Source: Linanthus parryae (Eukaryota > Streptophyta > Magnoliopsida > Ericales > Polemoniaceae). From it: a stretch of DNA of 64,000 nt. Below, piece by piece: positions 1-11,781 of the stretch; the first letter of the stretch is position 1, and every line of letters starts with the position of its first letter. The notes beneath the pieces are model-generated. The model was not told the DNA's origin and did not search any database. It saw nothing but the letters and a program-made list of their open reading frames with translations. The stretch is from NCBI GenBank assembly GCA_023055425.1, contig JALGPY010000001.1, positions 117,967,057-118,031,056 on the forward strand. The letters are read 5' to 3'. The position numbers and the translations under genes are program-made.

Positions 1-349
1 GGTATAAATATATTACAAATTGAACTTTTGAGTATTCCAGATACGTGGTAATAACTATAAAACTTGTACATGAGACTATAAGTTCTTATATTGAAGATTG
101 AATGAAAGTTCAACTTGACTGAGTGTTAGAGATGAAAACTTGACATAAAATGGGGTAGCTTGCCAACTCGGTAAGGAGTTTGTTAGGTCATCTTATTTGA
201 AATTTTGGTTTTGCTCGATTCTAAACATGCCTACTAACTTAGTATTAATGTCAACTGTTTAGTATTGAGGTCAAGTGTTGAGAAAGTACAAAGCCGGAGC
301 AAGGATTGAGAGCGGGCGCGAAGCCCCTCCTAAGAGCTGGTTGGTAGCT

Positions 350-385
<36 letters not shown>

Positions 386-1343
386 TTTTTATGCAGGGGC
401 TCTTTGCCGGTGTAGGTTTAGCACATCACAACCTACTTGTTCGTTTGACTTGTTCCAGCATTTGACATTTTCTTCGACGTTGAAACAATTGTCGCCAACG
501 GACGTTGAGGGATGTCTGCCAATCTGGTGGCATCTTCCACAAAATACACCTCCAAACCTGAGGCGCCTACTACAAAATCATTTGCCAGAGCTGTTGCCTG
601 TGTCCTTTTGACAGAGTAAAAAGAGTTATAGGTGTGATTTGTTCATTTTTCTCCCGACTCGCGCTACATCAGTTGGGTTACATGACACGGTTTCAGTTTG
701 GTTACTTTGGTACCAATAGGTCAAAAGAACACTGAAATAGGTGCTTATATGATTATTTAAAGACGTGCAGAAAAACAACATACCAAACATGTTTTAATAA
801 CAGTGACACTGTTCTAATTAAATAAAAAACTAAGCTTTAGGGGTTTAGGATCCAAGGAAAACCTCACCAACCCGAGCCCTGGTTCTACAGCCAGCTCTCA
901 TGTTATTTTCTATTTTTCATTTTAAACTAGCATAAAGTAACAATATGCATTGGTCGATAAACATACCAGAACCCTTTTACTTAACCATGGCCCGTATGAT
1001 TTTAAAAAGAATGTCCATTCAAACACCTCGGATTTTAAAAAGTATCCAAACACACCCATTCTTTTTAAACAATTACTTTAGAAACACTGTTGCCACACGG
1101 GCACTAGCAACACCACCGAAGAAACATGCCATGTTTTGGAACAATTATTTTGGACTTCCAGATATATTGGATTTCTCCATTGGTGAATCAACTTTAACAA
1201 TTTCCTGCCTGCTATCTCATTTGTCTACGCCCGTTGAATGATACAACAGTCCAAACAAAGTAAAACCTTTCTTAGCAACCCTTGGAAAGATTCAAATGAT
1301 ACATACAACTCGTAGAAAACAAAGTAGTAGCAAAACTTATTCA
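1..1343. other. Intergenic region downstream of the plastid S1 gene
   Basis: No gene can be supported here. A run of 32 T lies at 352-383, next to a motif (about 304-332, with GAAGC at 320-324) that recurs around 43385-43405 and 46498-46515. This marks the left part as repeat-derived. An open reading frame of 98 codons at 945-1241 on the plus strand has no recognisable family and lies against the 3' end of the S1 gene, so I do not call it. Confidence 0.5.
433..651 (-). other. Open minus-strand segment, possible orphan exon
   Basis: On the minus strand a frame stays open from about 651 down to a TAG at 433-435, roughly 72 codons. Its composition is protein-like (for example GASGLEVYFVEDATRLADIP). 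It has no ATG near its beginning. A splice-acceptor-like CACAG precedes the codons for ATALANDF. Any upstream exon would have to lie inside or beyond the S1 gene, which makes a functional gene unlikely. It may be a fragment of a host gene or of a transposon. I do not recognise the family. Confidence 0.2.
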
Positions 1344-2374
1344 TCAAAGATCTTCGGCTGAAGGAATATCGCTCAAATCCAAGCCTTCAGCAGGGAAGTC
1401 CGACCCAAGTGGACCTAGGATCCCATCAGAGCTCAAGGTCAATCCACTCTGCAATGAAAAGAAGGAGAAACCCCCTATTATTATTCCTTGAAAATACATT
1501 GGCCACCACCTTCAGTTTAGGACCACATAGGCGGATACTATCACAAGAAAGCAGTTAATAGTACAAATTCCGATTAATGTAATAAGTATACTACTGGCGT
1601 ACTAATGTAGAGAGGCTGAAACTGGTATCATTAGGATCACAGATTTCTCGGGTACCCTAGTATGATCAGTCTTCCAAGGACATGGCTAAACAGATGACCC
1701 TGATTTCTAAACGTAAAATCTATGTAGCACAGGTGTGGGTGCGGGAGCGGCAAATACCCCAATTAAGGGTGCGGGTGCGGCGGGGGTGTGGCGACTTTAT
1801 TTAATTTGTTTATGTACTGTTTGTGATACCAATATACTAATATAAAAACAACAATAATAGTAATTCAAATTATGATCAAACTAAAATTCCTACACAGATT
1901 CAAAGATACAAAGTTACTACATCAACAATATAATCTCTTCCAGTCGTTCATAGCTGTGGAGAGACTAATTATCTAAGAGTTAGAAATGTTCACATAGGTG
2001 CACATATTTGTGGTTAAATTGTAGTTGTATTTTATAAGATATCTCAACTAAAACTTTCAATTTGACCTTGCCTTATCCATAAAGCACCCATGAAGCACCC
2101 GTGCTACATAGCGTACAATAACCAGAAGCGGAAGTTCAGCAGTGAACTTACCTTCTCATGTGGAAAGAAGAAAAAAGATTGAGTTGAGAGGGTGAGAGAG
2201 TGAGGGATATTTTGGTATAAGGGATTTCTATTTTCGTATTATGAGTAATGTGTGGAAGCGTGGAACAGATGCAATCCACTTACAGCCCGATGGAGATTAA
2301 GAGCTCTAGGAAGGATCGAATGCTTGCTTACCTAGTCAGGCAGTTGCATTGAAACAGGTTCCGGCTTCAAACCA

Positions 2375-2411
<37 letters not shown>

Positions 2412-5400
2412 ATATATAATATATATATATATACATATGTATAGCCGTGAGGAGTTTACTAAAGACTGGTGTGATGCCATATGACCATATCTGTTTCGTC
2501 TCTGTGATATGGCTAGACTGCTAGAGTATAGGTGGTTCTACGTCACTTAGTGAGGCCGAGAAATCAGGGCAAGAATTATTTATTTATTTATTTTTGAGAA
2601 GTAAATCAGGACAAGAATTGAGATGAGACTTTTGGTGGGATTTTGCTTGGTTAACTTCAGTGACTTGCTCCCTTCCGCATTTAGGCTTTTTTCTTGGAGG
2701 GAGAGTGATCATCCAGCTACCAAATAGAATTATGAGCACAAATAGGATTTGAAATAAAGATCTTACTCTCTTCTAGTGTAAATTGAACTATATGAATTTA
2801 GAGCTGGGGCGCTGCCGTTACTTAATGTATTACTCTCTTCTATGTTTTTTGTTTTTTTGGTGAAGCAGTAATTTGGGAATATACAGTCCACTTCTTTTTA
2901 GTGAAGCAGTAATTTGTGAATAAATAAGTACGAGCTCTTCTCTAATAAACGCTTTACTTTGTTTTAAAGTCTGACCAGAAACTGATTTTATACCTCAGGC
3001 TGGAATCTCAGCATGTCAGCACGAGCCATGGCTTCTGCTTGAGCTATTCTTTGTCGGAAAGTTTGAGCCATCTCCTCCGCCTGTGAAAGGGAGAACAATT
3101 AAATTTTATTCGCTGTTCTATTAAAAAGGAATCAGAAATCCAACATGTTGGATGCTACGAGCAAAATCGTGGAAACTAACATGTTGGATGCTACGAGCAA
3201 AATCGTGGAAACTAAAATTCCATCCCCTCAAGATCATTAATATAGTATAGTTTTCAAATGTATATCCAAGTAATTTATAATCTCTGTTTACATATTCAAA
3301 ATGATAGCTTTGGCAAAACTATGAAAGAGAGATGCAATGAACAGAACAATAACATGCTTACCTTCTCGAAAACAAGCTTAGGATTGCGAATCATATCTCC
3401 TGGGGTAGGCTCTAACTTCTTGGTAGAAAGACTGACTCGGCCTCTTTCACGATCATGGCTGAGGACCATGACCTAAAAATGAAATTGCACATTAAAACAC
3501 AAATGAATGGAAAGGCATGCATAACTATCCAAAAACAAATCCTTACCTTTTCACCAAAAAAAAAAACAATAATAATATATCCTCGTACCTTAAGAGTGTC
3601 ACCAGGTTGAAGAACAGTAGCAATATCGGAGACACGGTCATGACTGATTTGGCTAACGTGAAGAAGTCCATTCATTCCACCGATGTCAATGAAGGCACCA
3701 TATGGTTTCAAGCTCTGAACTGTTCCAACAACAACTGAACCGATTCCAAGCTGTGCCTGGCTGTCAGCCATAGCTTTGCGGTTACTGAGGACAAGTCTAG
3801 TCTGTTCCTCATCTACCTCCACAAACTTGAGAGGTATCTCCTTTTCAAGAAGCTCTTCCGCAGTAGATTTCTAATTAAACATGATAAGTCTAATGATGAG
3901 TGCAAAGTTCGATATGTAATCAGCACTGAGGTTATTGGAACATATAACTGACAGAAAATGGAGTTGATAACAGAAGAGACAAATTAGCATAGACGTAATA
4001 AACCCAACAAAGGCCTGTACCAAATATTTTGGGAAAAGAATTGGCACAGAACATACCATATCACAATGTTCTGTAAAAGCTGATTTGCACAACGTGATGC
4101 TTCTGTGATTGATTCAGATCAATCAAGTTATCACACAATTACACAAAAGTAACACTACTACATGTAGTTTGAGCTAACACTTAATCAGGGTGATGTCAGT
4201 TATATATCCGTACAATGGACTTCTCAATGTAAATACTTCAGTTTGGCCTCGGCATTCAATGAAATTCATACTTCTTTGTGGAGTTACATTACACCCACCC
4301 AATCCCTTTATTTATGTGTTATGTTAGGCGCATGTAGAACCATGTTGCTAGTGTTAGTGCGACGTGCACTTGAGTAGTTCAGTAACATGTGCAGTGGTAA
4401 ATGATTCATGCTGAACTCGCAGAAAAGGGACAAGAGGTGAGTGATAATGTTCATTCATCAGTCTCAACATATGCATCCTGCTTTTTCTCAAGCATTCTGA
4501 GGAGGTGTTTGACAAGAAAAATGATCCCAGGACTTGTCAATCTATTTCATGATGACAAGTTATTGTATAGTTTCGCTAGTCAAATCACCTCCTCAAAATG
4601 CTTGAAGAAGAGCTGGACACTTATTTTGGGGACAGAGGGAGATTGCACAACTTTCATAATTGGGTAACACCTTCATTCATTGAATATTACACTAGGTCAG
4701 GAAACACGTAGGTTCAGGAAATGAGGAGAGAAACGTCTATACTCTATAGGAATAAGTACTTATCATGCTATATCGAGTAGTATAACTTTAGAAACAAACA
4801 GAGTAATTCACTTCTTGACCGACCAAGGTAGTTTTCAATCTGCATGTTAATTTCATAATATGATAGGTATTACATGTTGTAGTTAATTACACAATAATAT
4901 CATACATGTATTAAGTCATCTGATATGCAGGAAACACGGGATGCTAATGTAGCAATAAACACAACTATCACTTCAAAGTAGCACGAAACTACATGTGGTA
5001 TTTATGGCTCCGAGTAGAAAGCAACCATGGATATACTGAGGCACTTGGTTGAAGAACTAACCGATGAAATCTGTGAGAATGGAACAAAACCACGAAGACC
5101 TTCCACCAGAGCTACAACTCCACCTTTGTTAGCACCAACAACCTGTACACAAAGTAAGAAAATGAGCTATCAGGTTAGATAGGTATTACATGTTGTTCAG
5201 TTGCTCTCTGAAAGCTCATATTTCATGAATCTTAGAAACATGAAGTGATAGTCTCCATACATTTTGTATAAGAGGAAAGAGTAAAACAATATGCACGAAT
5301 TACCACCGTGCAGAACACTCACCTTACCCTTGACAACAACATCTTCAGCCTGAAGCTGTCTGCAACGTTCCCATGCAAGATCATATTGGATTGACCTTAA

Positions 5401-6720
5401 GCTCAGTATCAAGCTATCATCAGCTTCATTTTCACCAATGATTACAAACTCTTCTTGCATACCAGGAACTATGCCCGCCTCTTCCACGTGCTTAATACCA
5501 TAAATGGATGCCTCTCTAATAGGTAAGAAAGCTGAAGATTTTGCAGTGATATCGACTAGTGCTCCGTTATTATCAGTATTGAACACCGTCCCTTTTACCT
5601 GCATATATTGCAGAAATAATCAATTCAACCTAGGTAAACAAACGCATTTCTGCAGATAAGATGTTTCTTGCTCACAATTCAAATACTCAGTAAATATAAA
5701 CCTCAAAAACTTACTTCAACTATAAATTGCAAATCTTCGAAATATTGGTCTTTTTTTGGGGCGAAAAAGAGAGAATTGTATAAATAGAAAACACAAGAGT
5801 ACAGGAAATAGCCTAGAATCCAAACTTAGAAGAACAAAGAGAGCTTCCCCAAAACTAAACAGCCAAAAGAGGGGTTATGCATAAATTACACAAAAGAACA
5901 CAGAAATCCAAGATGGGTATGTATGTATAAATTACACAAAAGAACAAAAAAATCAAAATGGGTATGCTTGAATCATACAAGAGAGCTCAGAACTAGTTAT
6001 GGGTATGCATAAATACATTTGAAAACTGAATTAAACTCAAGAAATTCACAAAATTTTAAGCAATTAAGCACATGGCTAATGGAGGTCATCCTCACATAAA
6101 GTTCTACAATCAATAATGTAAGGCCGAACCCTCTAAGCTATTGAGACATTTAAACAAACACAACAAGAGAACACAGAAATCAAAGATGGGTATGCTTAAA
6201 TTACACAAAGAACTAAAAATCAAAATGGGTATGCATAAATACATTAGAAAACCAAATTAAACTCAAGAAATTCACAAAATTTTATACAATTATGCCCATG
6301 AGGTCATCCTCACATATAGCTCTACAATCAACAATGCAAGGCCGAACCCACCAAGCTATTGAGACAATTTAAACAAAAAACAACGAAGTAGAATGTGAAT
6401 TGATTAGTAGTACAAGTACATACCCTGGTGCCAATTTCGGAGTTGAAGTCGTACTTGCCGAGAGCAGTGTGGAAATCGTCGATGGTGAAGGCGACGCCTT
6501 CCATGGGAGCGTTACGGCAGCGCTCGTAGGCCTCTTCGAACATGTCCTTGAGTCTCTCCCTTTCTCTGGTCTCCGCATTGGATATGGCCACAGCGGATAC
6601 GATTTTCAGTGAATTGGGCTTCTGGGTTTGCTTCGCGATGTTGGTGCAGTGTCTGGAGAGACGAGTGGTGGAGGTGGGTGGGCACCTTAGGCCACCGAAT
6701 TGCTGTGCCAGAGACGCCAT
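1344..6720 (-). CDS. rps1: 30S ribosomal protein S1, chloroplastic (seven exons)
   Basis: Nuclear gene for plastid ribosomal protein S1, the mRNA-binding protein of the chloroplast small subunit. Exons (transcript order): 6424-6720, 5323-5598, 5062-5142, 3589-3870, 3362-3472, 2994-3080, 1344-1448. They sum to 1239 bases, 412 codons plus TGA, all joined in phase 0 with GT-AG borders. The length is about that of the spinach protein as I remember it. Residues 1 to about 42 look like a transit peptide (MASLAQQF, rich in S, T and R). Three S1 (OB-fold) repeats follow at about 98-166, 184-250 and 261-333; the third is the most typical ([20 protein letters not shown]). A Q/A/R-rich helix and an acidic tail ([13 protein letters not shown] to SAEDL) close it. 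An in-frame ATG eight codons upstream (6742-6744) would add MKQEEEEQ. I chose 6720 because MASLAQQ matches known plastid S1 starts. No lesions are seen. Confidence 0.93.
2376..2438. repeat. (AT)n microsatellite in the last S1 intron
   Basis: Nearly pure alternating AT with two small interruptions (TTTA and AATA). It lies in the intron between coding exons 2994-3080 and 1344-1448. It is likely length-polymorphic. Confidence 0.9.
3142..3213. repeat. Perfect two-copy 36-bp tandem repeat
   Basis: Units 3142-3177 and 3178-3213 are identical (each begins AACATGTTGGATG). They lie in the S1 intron 3081-3361, a recent local duplication with no effect on coding sequence. Confidence 0.9.
5888..6375. 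repeat. Imperfect duplication of about 220 bp in S1 intron 1
   Basis: Two related stretches lie at about 5890-6150 and 6160-6375. Shared landmarks include GAAATTCACAAAATTTTA at 6041 and 6267, AGGCCGAACCC at 6121 and 6339, and CTATTGAGACA at the end of both. The offsets of 226 and 218 show small indels. They lie wholly inside the first intron of the S1 gene. Confidence 0.75.
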
Positions 6721-6955
6721 TTGTTCTTCTTCTTCCTGCTTCAAAGCAGCAAGCAGAGAGCGAGCGAGGGAGAGATATAGAGGATTGCTTGGCTGATTCT
6801 CTCTTGGTTTCGTTAGATAAGGTGAGATTGTACAGAGAGAGAAAGATTGGTTTGTTGGGTCTAGTTACTGGCCCGTTCCTTAAGTTGAAAGCCCAATATA
6901 TTTCGAGTAACAATGGGCCCGTTCTTATTATTAATTTTTGAGGAAGAAACATAAA
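6721..6955 (-). promoter_or_regulatory. Short promoter and leader of the S1 gene with site II-like motifs
   Basis: Only about 235 bases separate the S1 start codon from LINE-derived sequence. The interval holds TGGGCY-type motifs: TGGGCT on the minus strand at 6890-6895 and TGGGCC, within a GGGCCC palindrome, at 6914-6919. A GGGCCA lies near 6870. TGGGCY 'site II' elements are typical of promoters of plant ribosomal-protein and organelle-protein genes, so their presence here is plausible. A GA/CT-rich leader lies at about 6755-6790. No clear TATA box is visible. The boundaries are estimates. Confidence 0.5.
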
Positions 6956-6959
6956 GGTA

Positions 6960-9900
6960 GAATGTGTGGGTAAAAATAAATTTGTGTTCTACTTCCGGGA
7001 ACTAATCAAATTGCCAAAGCTTAAGAGATCAAATCCAATGGACTTTCCTGAACAGAATCTTGGTTCTCAAAGAATGGAGGAAGGGTCAACGCCTCTCTGA
7101 AATAGACTTTAGTTTATGCCCATTCTGGGTGCAAATCTATGGTCTCCCTCTAGAGAAGATGTCTGTTGAAAACGCCAAAAAAATTGGGAGATTAATCGGC
7201 TAGTTAATTTCAGTTGAGAGGGAGGAAGCGGATGAAATCGTTTCCGCCCCTTTATGAAGGTCAAAGTGAAGATCAATGTTCAAAACCCTTTACCCAGAGG
7301 TTTTGAGCTGGAAAATTATGGAGATGGAGATGTTTGGATTAACTTCAGCTATGAGAAGTTACGAGATTTCTGTTCTAACTGTGGGAGACTGGACCACGAT
7401 AATAGATGTTGTAAATTCCCAAGAACAGTGACAAATCAAAAGCAGAGACTATGGCCCAGATCTCAGAGCGATGTCCAGAGCAGAAAGAAGAGAGAAAAGC
7501 GAGTTGCAAAGAAACGTGGAGTCACCGGTGACGCTGGAGGAAAGCGAAGCAATTCGTCTGACAGTGGCGCGTTGGCTGGGAGACAAGGCGCCAATTGAAA
7601 AGCGCGTAGAATCACAACTCTCATATGACAAATCCTCTACCCAACAAGGACGGTACGAGGTGGATGAGGATGAATCAGGACAAAGGACAAGGGAGGACAC
7701 GTGTAGATTGGAGCATGAGCCGAATGAGCTAGCTCCCCTCACGCAGGTACTAGAAGATTCGAGCGGTAATGACATTAAGGAAGAGTTTGTCCCAGAAACA
7801 CAACCAGAGAAAATCCCTCGTTCGAAAATTTGGAGGAAGAGAAGGGTAAAAGCAGAAAAGACATTAACCGAGAAAGCCAGGAAGAATTGGGCCAGGTTTC
7901 AGCTATAAGAGAAGCCCAAACTCAGTCTAGGCAAGGCTATGGTTTAAACCAACCCAGGCTCACAACTAATAACCAGCCCATTGAGCCTTTTTGTACCCCA
8001 ATCCAAAATAGAATTATCAACCCTGAGCCAATCTGTAGAAGAAGCTCAAGAAAGTTCAAGAGCAAAACCCGGGTGGCTAATGCGGGGATGGGTAACCCGG
8101 AAGCCATGGACTGAACCCGACCCAAAACCCATATCTGATCAAGGGTGATCAACCGGGTAACCCTATAACAGATGTGAAACTATCAAAGGTCTTCAATCGG
8201 CTGGTCAATCTAAAGAGGAAGCAAGGTTTCGATCAAAGGGAGGAGGACGGATAGGTGGTAACCAGGGCCAGAATAGAAATTGCTGGAAAAGAATCTCTTT
8301 CGAAAGAAAAACAGGTCTACGCAAAGCAAGCGTGCAAGAAAGTAGCAGCTATATGAGGGTTGATTCAATCGACACAAAATCAAGTGAAGGTTACTGTCAA
8401 GGAGAAAGTTGAAAGGGAGGTAAGCTTCACTTCAAATCTTGATTCAAAAGAAGATTTTGTTTATGCCCAATACATGGAGGAATTTGATAAACTAATGGGA
8501 AATTATGGGTTCTCTAATGAAGGGGTGGTGGTGGCTGACCCAAGCCACACGACCAATGTTGAGTATAGTCTGGAAATGTCAGGGGTTGGGGCGACCGCTG
8601 ACAGTCCAGCACTTACAAGGGCTATGCTATGCCCATCGTCCCAATTTGGTTTTCTTATATGAAACAAAAACCAAAAAAAAAGAAAGGTTGAGTTAATAAG
8701 GATGAATTTAAGATTCCCCAATAGCTACACAGTGGATCCAAAAGGCTTGGCAGAGGGTCTCAGCCTTTGGTGGACAAATGACATTGCACTAGGCATTCTG
8801 TTTAGTAGCCCAAATATGATAGCAGCTGAAATTGATTGGGGAAACAACTAGTCTGAAAGTTGGATTTTTATATATGGGTGTGCAAAGTTTAAAAATAGAA
8901 GAAAGTTTGTGGTCTGAGCTGGATCAAGTGGTTAGAAACTGGAAGGGCCCTTGGGCAATCTGTGGGGATCTGAATGAGTTGCTAAATGAAGGTGACAAGA
9001 AAGACAAGACTCAAGCTCTTCATTGGAGAATTGCTCAATTCTCTAATCAAATGTCTAAGTAAGGTTTGCAATAAATTGAAGGAAAAGGAATCAATTATAC
9101 CTAGTCTAACAACAGAGAAGAAGGAAATGTAAGAGAAGTTTTAGACAGGTTACTAGGTTCAACTAAATGGAGAGTAACTCATCCCAGAGCTACAGTCACT
9201 CATGAACTGATTCTTGGGTCAGATCATAGCCCCCTGGTCATTAATTACAATCCTACAGTTGTCAAGAGAGGCTACCAATTCAAAATTGAAGATAAATGGA
9301 GAAACCGCCATCAGTACAAAGAAGTGATTCACTCTGCTATCCAAAGGTCAGCTCAAGTTTCTCCAATGTTCATTCTCCAGTAGAAGCTGCATAACTGTAG
9401 GCACTCTCTAAGGAAATGGAGCAAAGGAGAATTCAGCAATTCAAAGAAAAACTTAAACAATCTGAAAGAAGCTTTTCTGGCTGTCCAAAGTCAAGAATCT
9501 ACCCAGCTCAAGAAAAAGTTCAAATGGAGCTAAAAAGCAAAATAGCAGAGAATGAGAGAGGAGGAGAGATTAGAGGAAATATATTGGCTACAAAAATCTA
9601 GACTCAAATACTTATCAGTAGGTGACAGAAACTCAAGCTTTTTCCACTCCTCTACCATCCAAAGAAGAGGTAGGATTTTGATTACTAGAATAAAAGACCG
9701 CAATGGTGAATGGAAGGAGTCTGATGAGGACAGAAAAAAAAATACTTCTTGAAGTACTTTACTGATCTGTTCACTATAGAAACAGGTGAAATCCCTGAAG
9801 TTGCTCTTTATCCTATTCAAAGTGTTGTCACGGAAGAAATGAATGTTAGGCTATGCTCAGTTCCTACTGAAGAAGAAATCAAAGAGGCAACTTTCAAGCT

Positions 9901-10070
9901 ACGTGCTAAGAGGGCTCCAGGTGTGGATGGGTATAATGGAAGCTTCTATTAAGATAATCGTATGTCTTTGAAAGGTGATATAGTTGAGGCAGTCAAACAC
10001 TTCTTCAAAAATGGTTACTTACCGAAAGAGTGGAATAGCACTTCTATAGCTCTTATTCCCAAGATAAAAA
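6960..10070 (+). pseudogene. LINE (L1-type) left part: ORF1, endonuclease, start of RT
   Basis: Degenerate non-LTR retrotransposon. In order: end of a DUF4283-like ORF1 domain (about 7030-7200, TFLNRILVLKEWRKGQRLSE); a zinc knuckle at about 7345-7420 (FCSNCGRLDHDNRCCKFP) followed by a low-complexity linker; endonuclease remnants at 8830-9060 (GPWAICGDLNELLNEGDKK) and about 9180-9250 (SDHSPLV-like); and the RT entry motif at about 9900-9945 (KRAPGVDGYNGSF). Several stops and frameshifts break it, so it cannot encode working proteins. The 5' end is truncated near the S1 promoter. The RT resumes at 26911, after the nested insertion. It is the same family as the copy at 30741. Confidence 0.85.
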
Positions 10071-11115
10071 TGAAGGGAAATTCGATGATATTTGTCCCGG
10101 ACCACGTGATTTATGTAGATAATTAATCATAGGCATTCAAAAATTATTGTGGTAAGTTAGCTTGCGGAATAAAACTTACCACAGTCCATCCGGACTGGGA
10201 CGACGCGAATCCCGAGACTTTGACCAGCCACTGAAGACTCTCTGTTCTGAATATGACAAGGGGACCTGTGCCATTGAATCCGTCTCGTCGAGATACACGA
10301 TTTTCATATATGACTTGTCTTCATCCGACATCTGTAGCTCCAGTTATGCTCTAAAAACCGAATTCAGATCGTGCTGAAAATTAACTGCGGGCCATAAACT
10401 TTGACCGGCGATATCTGTATTTCTACAACTCCGATTGACGCACTTTTTTTTCCTATTACTTCATTTTTTCCGATATCTACAACTTTTGTGTTTTACCGAA
10501 AGTGATCCGAGATTGTTATCTAGGCCTAAACACCCAATAACCGAATCTGGTGTGTTCGGAAGCCTTCCGACGTATGATCCAACCTCCGATTCAAGTTCGA
10601 TGGTGATTCGAACAAGAAAAGCTCATGAATACACAGCTAATATTTTCTCTCTTGTGTGGAAAAGATGTAAGATCAATCATCATTACTTAAGAACTATGGT
10701 GGACTATTTATAGAGATAAATTACTAACCCTAATATTAGGAATACCCATAATTGCACACAAGTCCCTTGTAGGAAAACTTTACATAGCATGTCCCTCCCT
10801 ACAAACTTTAGTGTAGCTTGCAATTGATTCATAATCATATGGTTTATGATAATACCCATCAACTATAAAATATCATACATAATCTCAATTTACATTCCAC
10901 ACACTTGAGACTCAGAAACACTTGTGAATCACATGATCACGCTTATGTTGGACTACGTCGGGGACCTCTGGAGAAAATAAATGAATCGGCTCCCAATAAT
11001 ATATTTGAACTCATAATTCAACCTGAATTAAATTCAAAACCAATTATTAATTATAGTTTACTCCACCATAAACTATAATTGCACTCCGACATTTATTCTC
11101 ATCATTATGTATGAG

Positions 11116-11741
11116 TGTAGATAGTGCTTTCTGAGCTGACAGATCTAGGCCACGTGGCAACCATCCAGCACACCATATTGTGCTCCACACACACTGGATC
11201 ACCAGCCGAGCTGATCCATGTGGGGGCTGCGAGACAGAGCCCTCGCATACCACTGCACGGGACTTGTAGGGACTTTGTGGTTTGGAGGCTAGAGTAAGCC
11301 CTGTCGCGTGCGAGCCAAGCCCGCACGCGACCTTTAGTAACTGTTTTGAGAGATTTATGGCACGAGCTCCATAAACCCGGTCAATCCGGTCAAACCCGGT
11401 CAACCTCGTAACGGTTCCGGTATTCGCGCACCACGTGCTGTAACGGTCCCTATATACTCGGGCGAACGTGCCGTTATGGTTAGGCTAATTAAGCCGCCAT
11501 CAATGGGCGCATTAACCACACTACAACGGTCATGTTCTCCAGTATATATAGATCGTCAACCTTTCCATACAAAGGAGAACACACTGCCATACGCGGAAGC
11601 TCTGCCAAACCTCTGTCTCTCTCTCAGACATTGCTACTGCCTTACTCTCTCCCTACACACAACCCCACTCTTCCTGTGCGATCCTTGATCCACTACATAC
11701 GGTGCACACGGAGGTCTCCCCGCCGGAATCTCTTGTGCACA
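11116..11741 (+). repeat. 5' LTR of the Tat element
   Basis: Starts TGTAGATAGTG and ends CTTGTGCACA. It contains a strong TATA box, TATATATAG at 11543-11551, and a weaker TATATAC at about 11452. The first would place a transcription start near 11575-11585. It is the same length as the 3' LTR, with about seven substitutions, for example A at 11134 against T at 25481. Confidence 0.95.
11543..11551 (+). promoter_or_regulatory. TATA box of the Tat LTR promoter
   Basis: TATATATAG in a neutral context, conserved at 25890-25898 in the 3' LTR. It is the best candidate for the promoter of the genomic RNA. Confidence 0.65.
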
Positions 11742-11744
11742 TTT

Positions 11745-11760
11745 TGGTGAACCCGACGTG
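11745..11760 (+). other. Primer-binding site
   Basis: TGGTGAACCCGACGTG begins three bases after the LTR end, in the position where a tRNA 3' end (ending CCA) would pair to prime minus-strand synthesis. It is not the initiator-Met type (TGGTATCAGAGC). I did not assign the tRNA. Confidence 0.75.
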
Positions 11761-11781
11761 AACTTACCAACAAAAGCAACC

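Noticed and set aside
945..1241. 98-codon plus-strand frame as a gene
   Set aside because: No homology is recognised and it abuts the S1 3' untranslated region on the other strand.
7254..7908. Frames around the LINE zinc knuckle as an intact host zinc-finger gene
   Set aside because: They are part of a degenerate LINE with flanking endonuclease and RT remnants.
11047..11403. Minus-strand frames in both LTRs (also 25145-25750)
   Set aside because: They lie in LTR regulatory sequence and recur only because the LTRs are copies. The longer one at 25145 merely reads into unique sequence.
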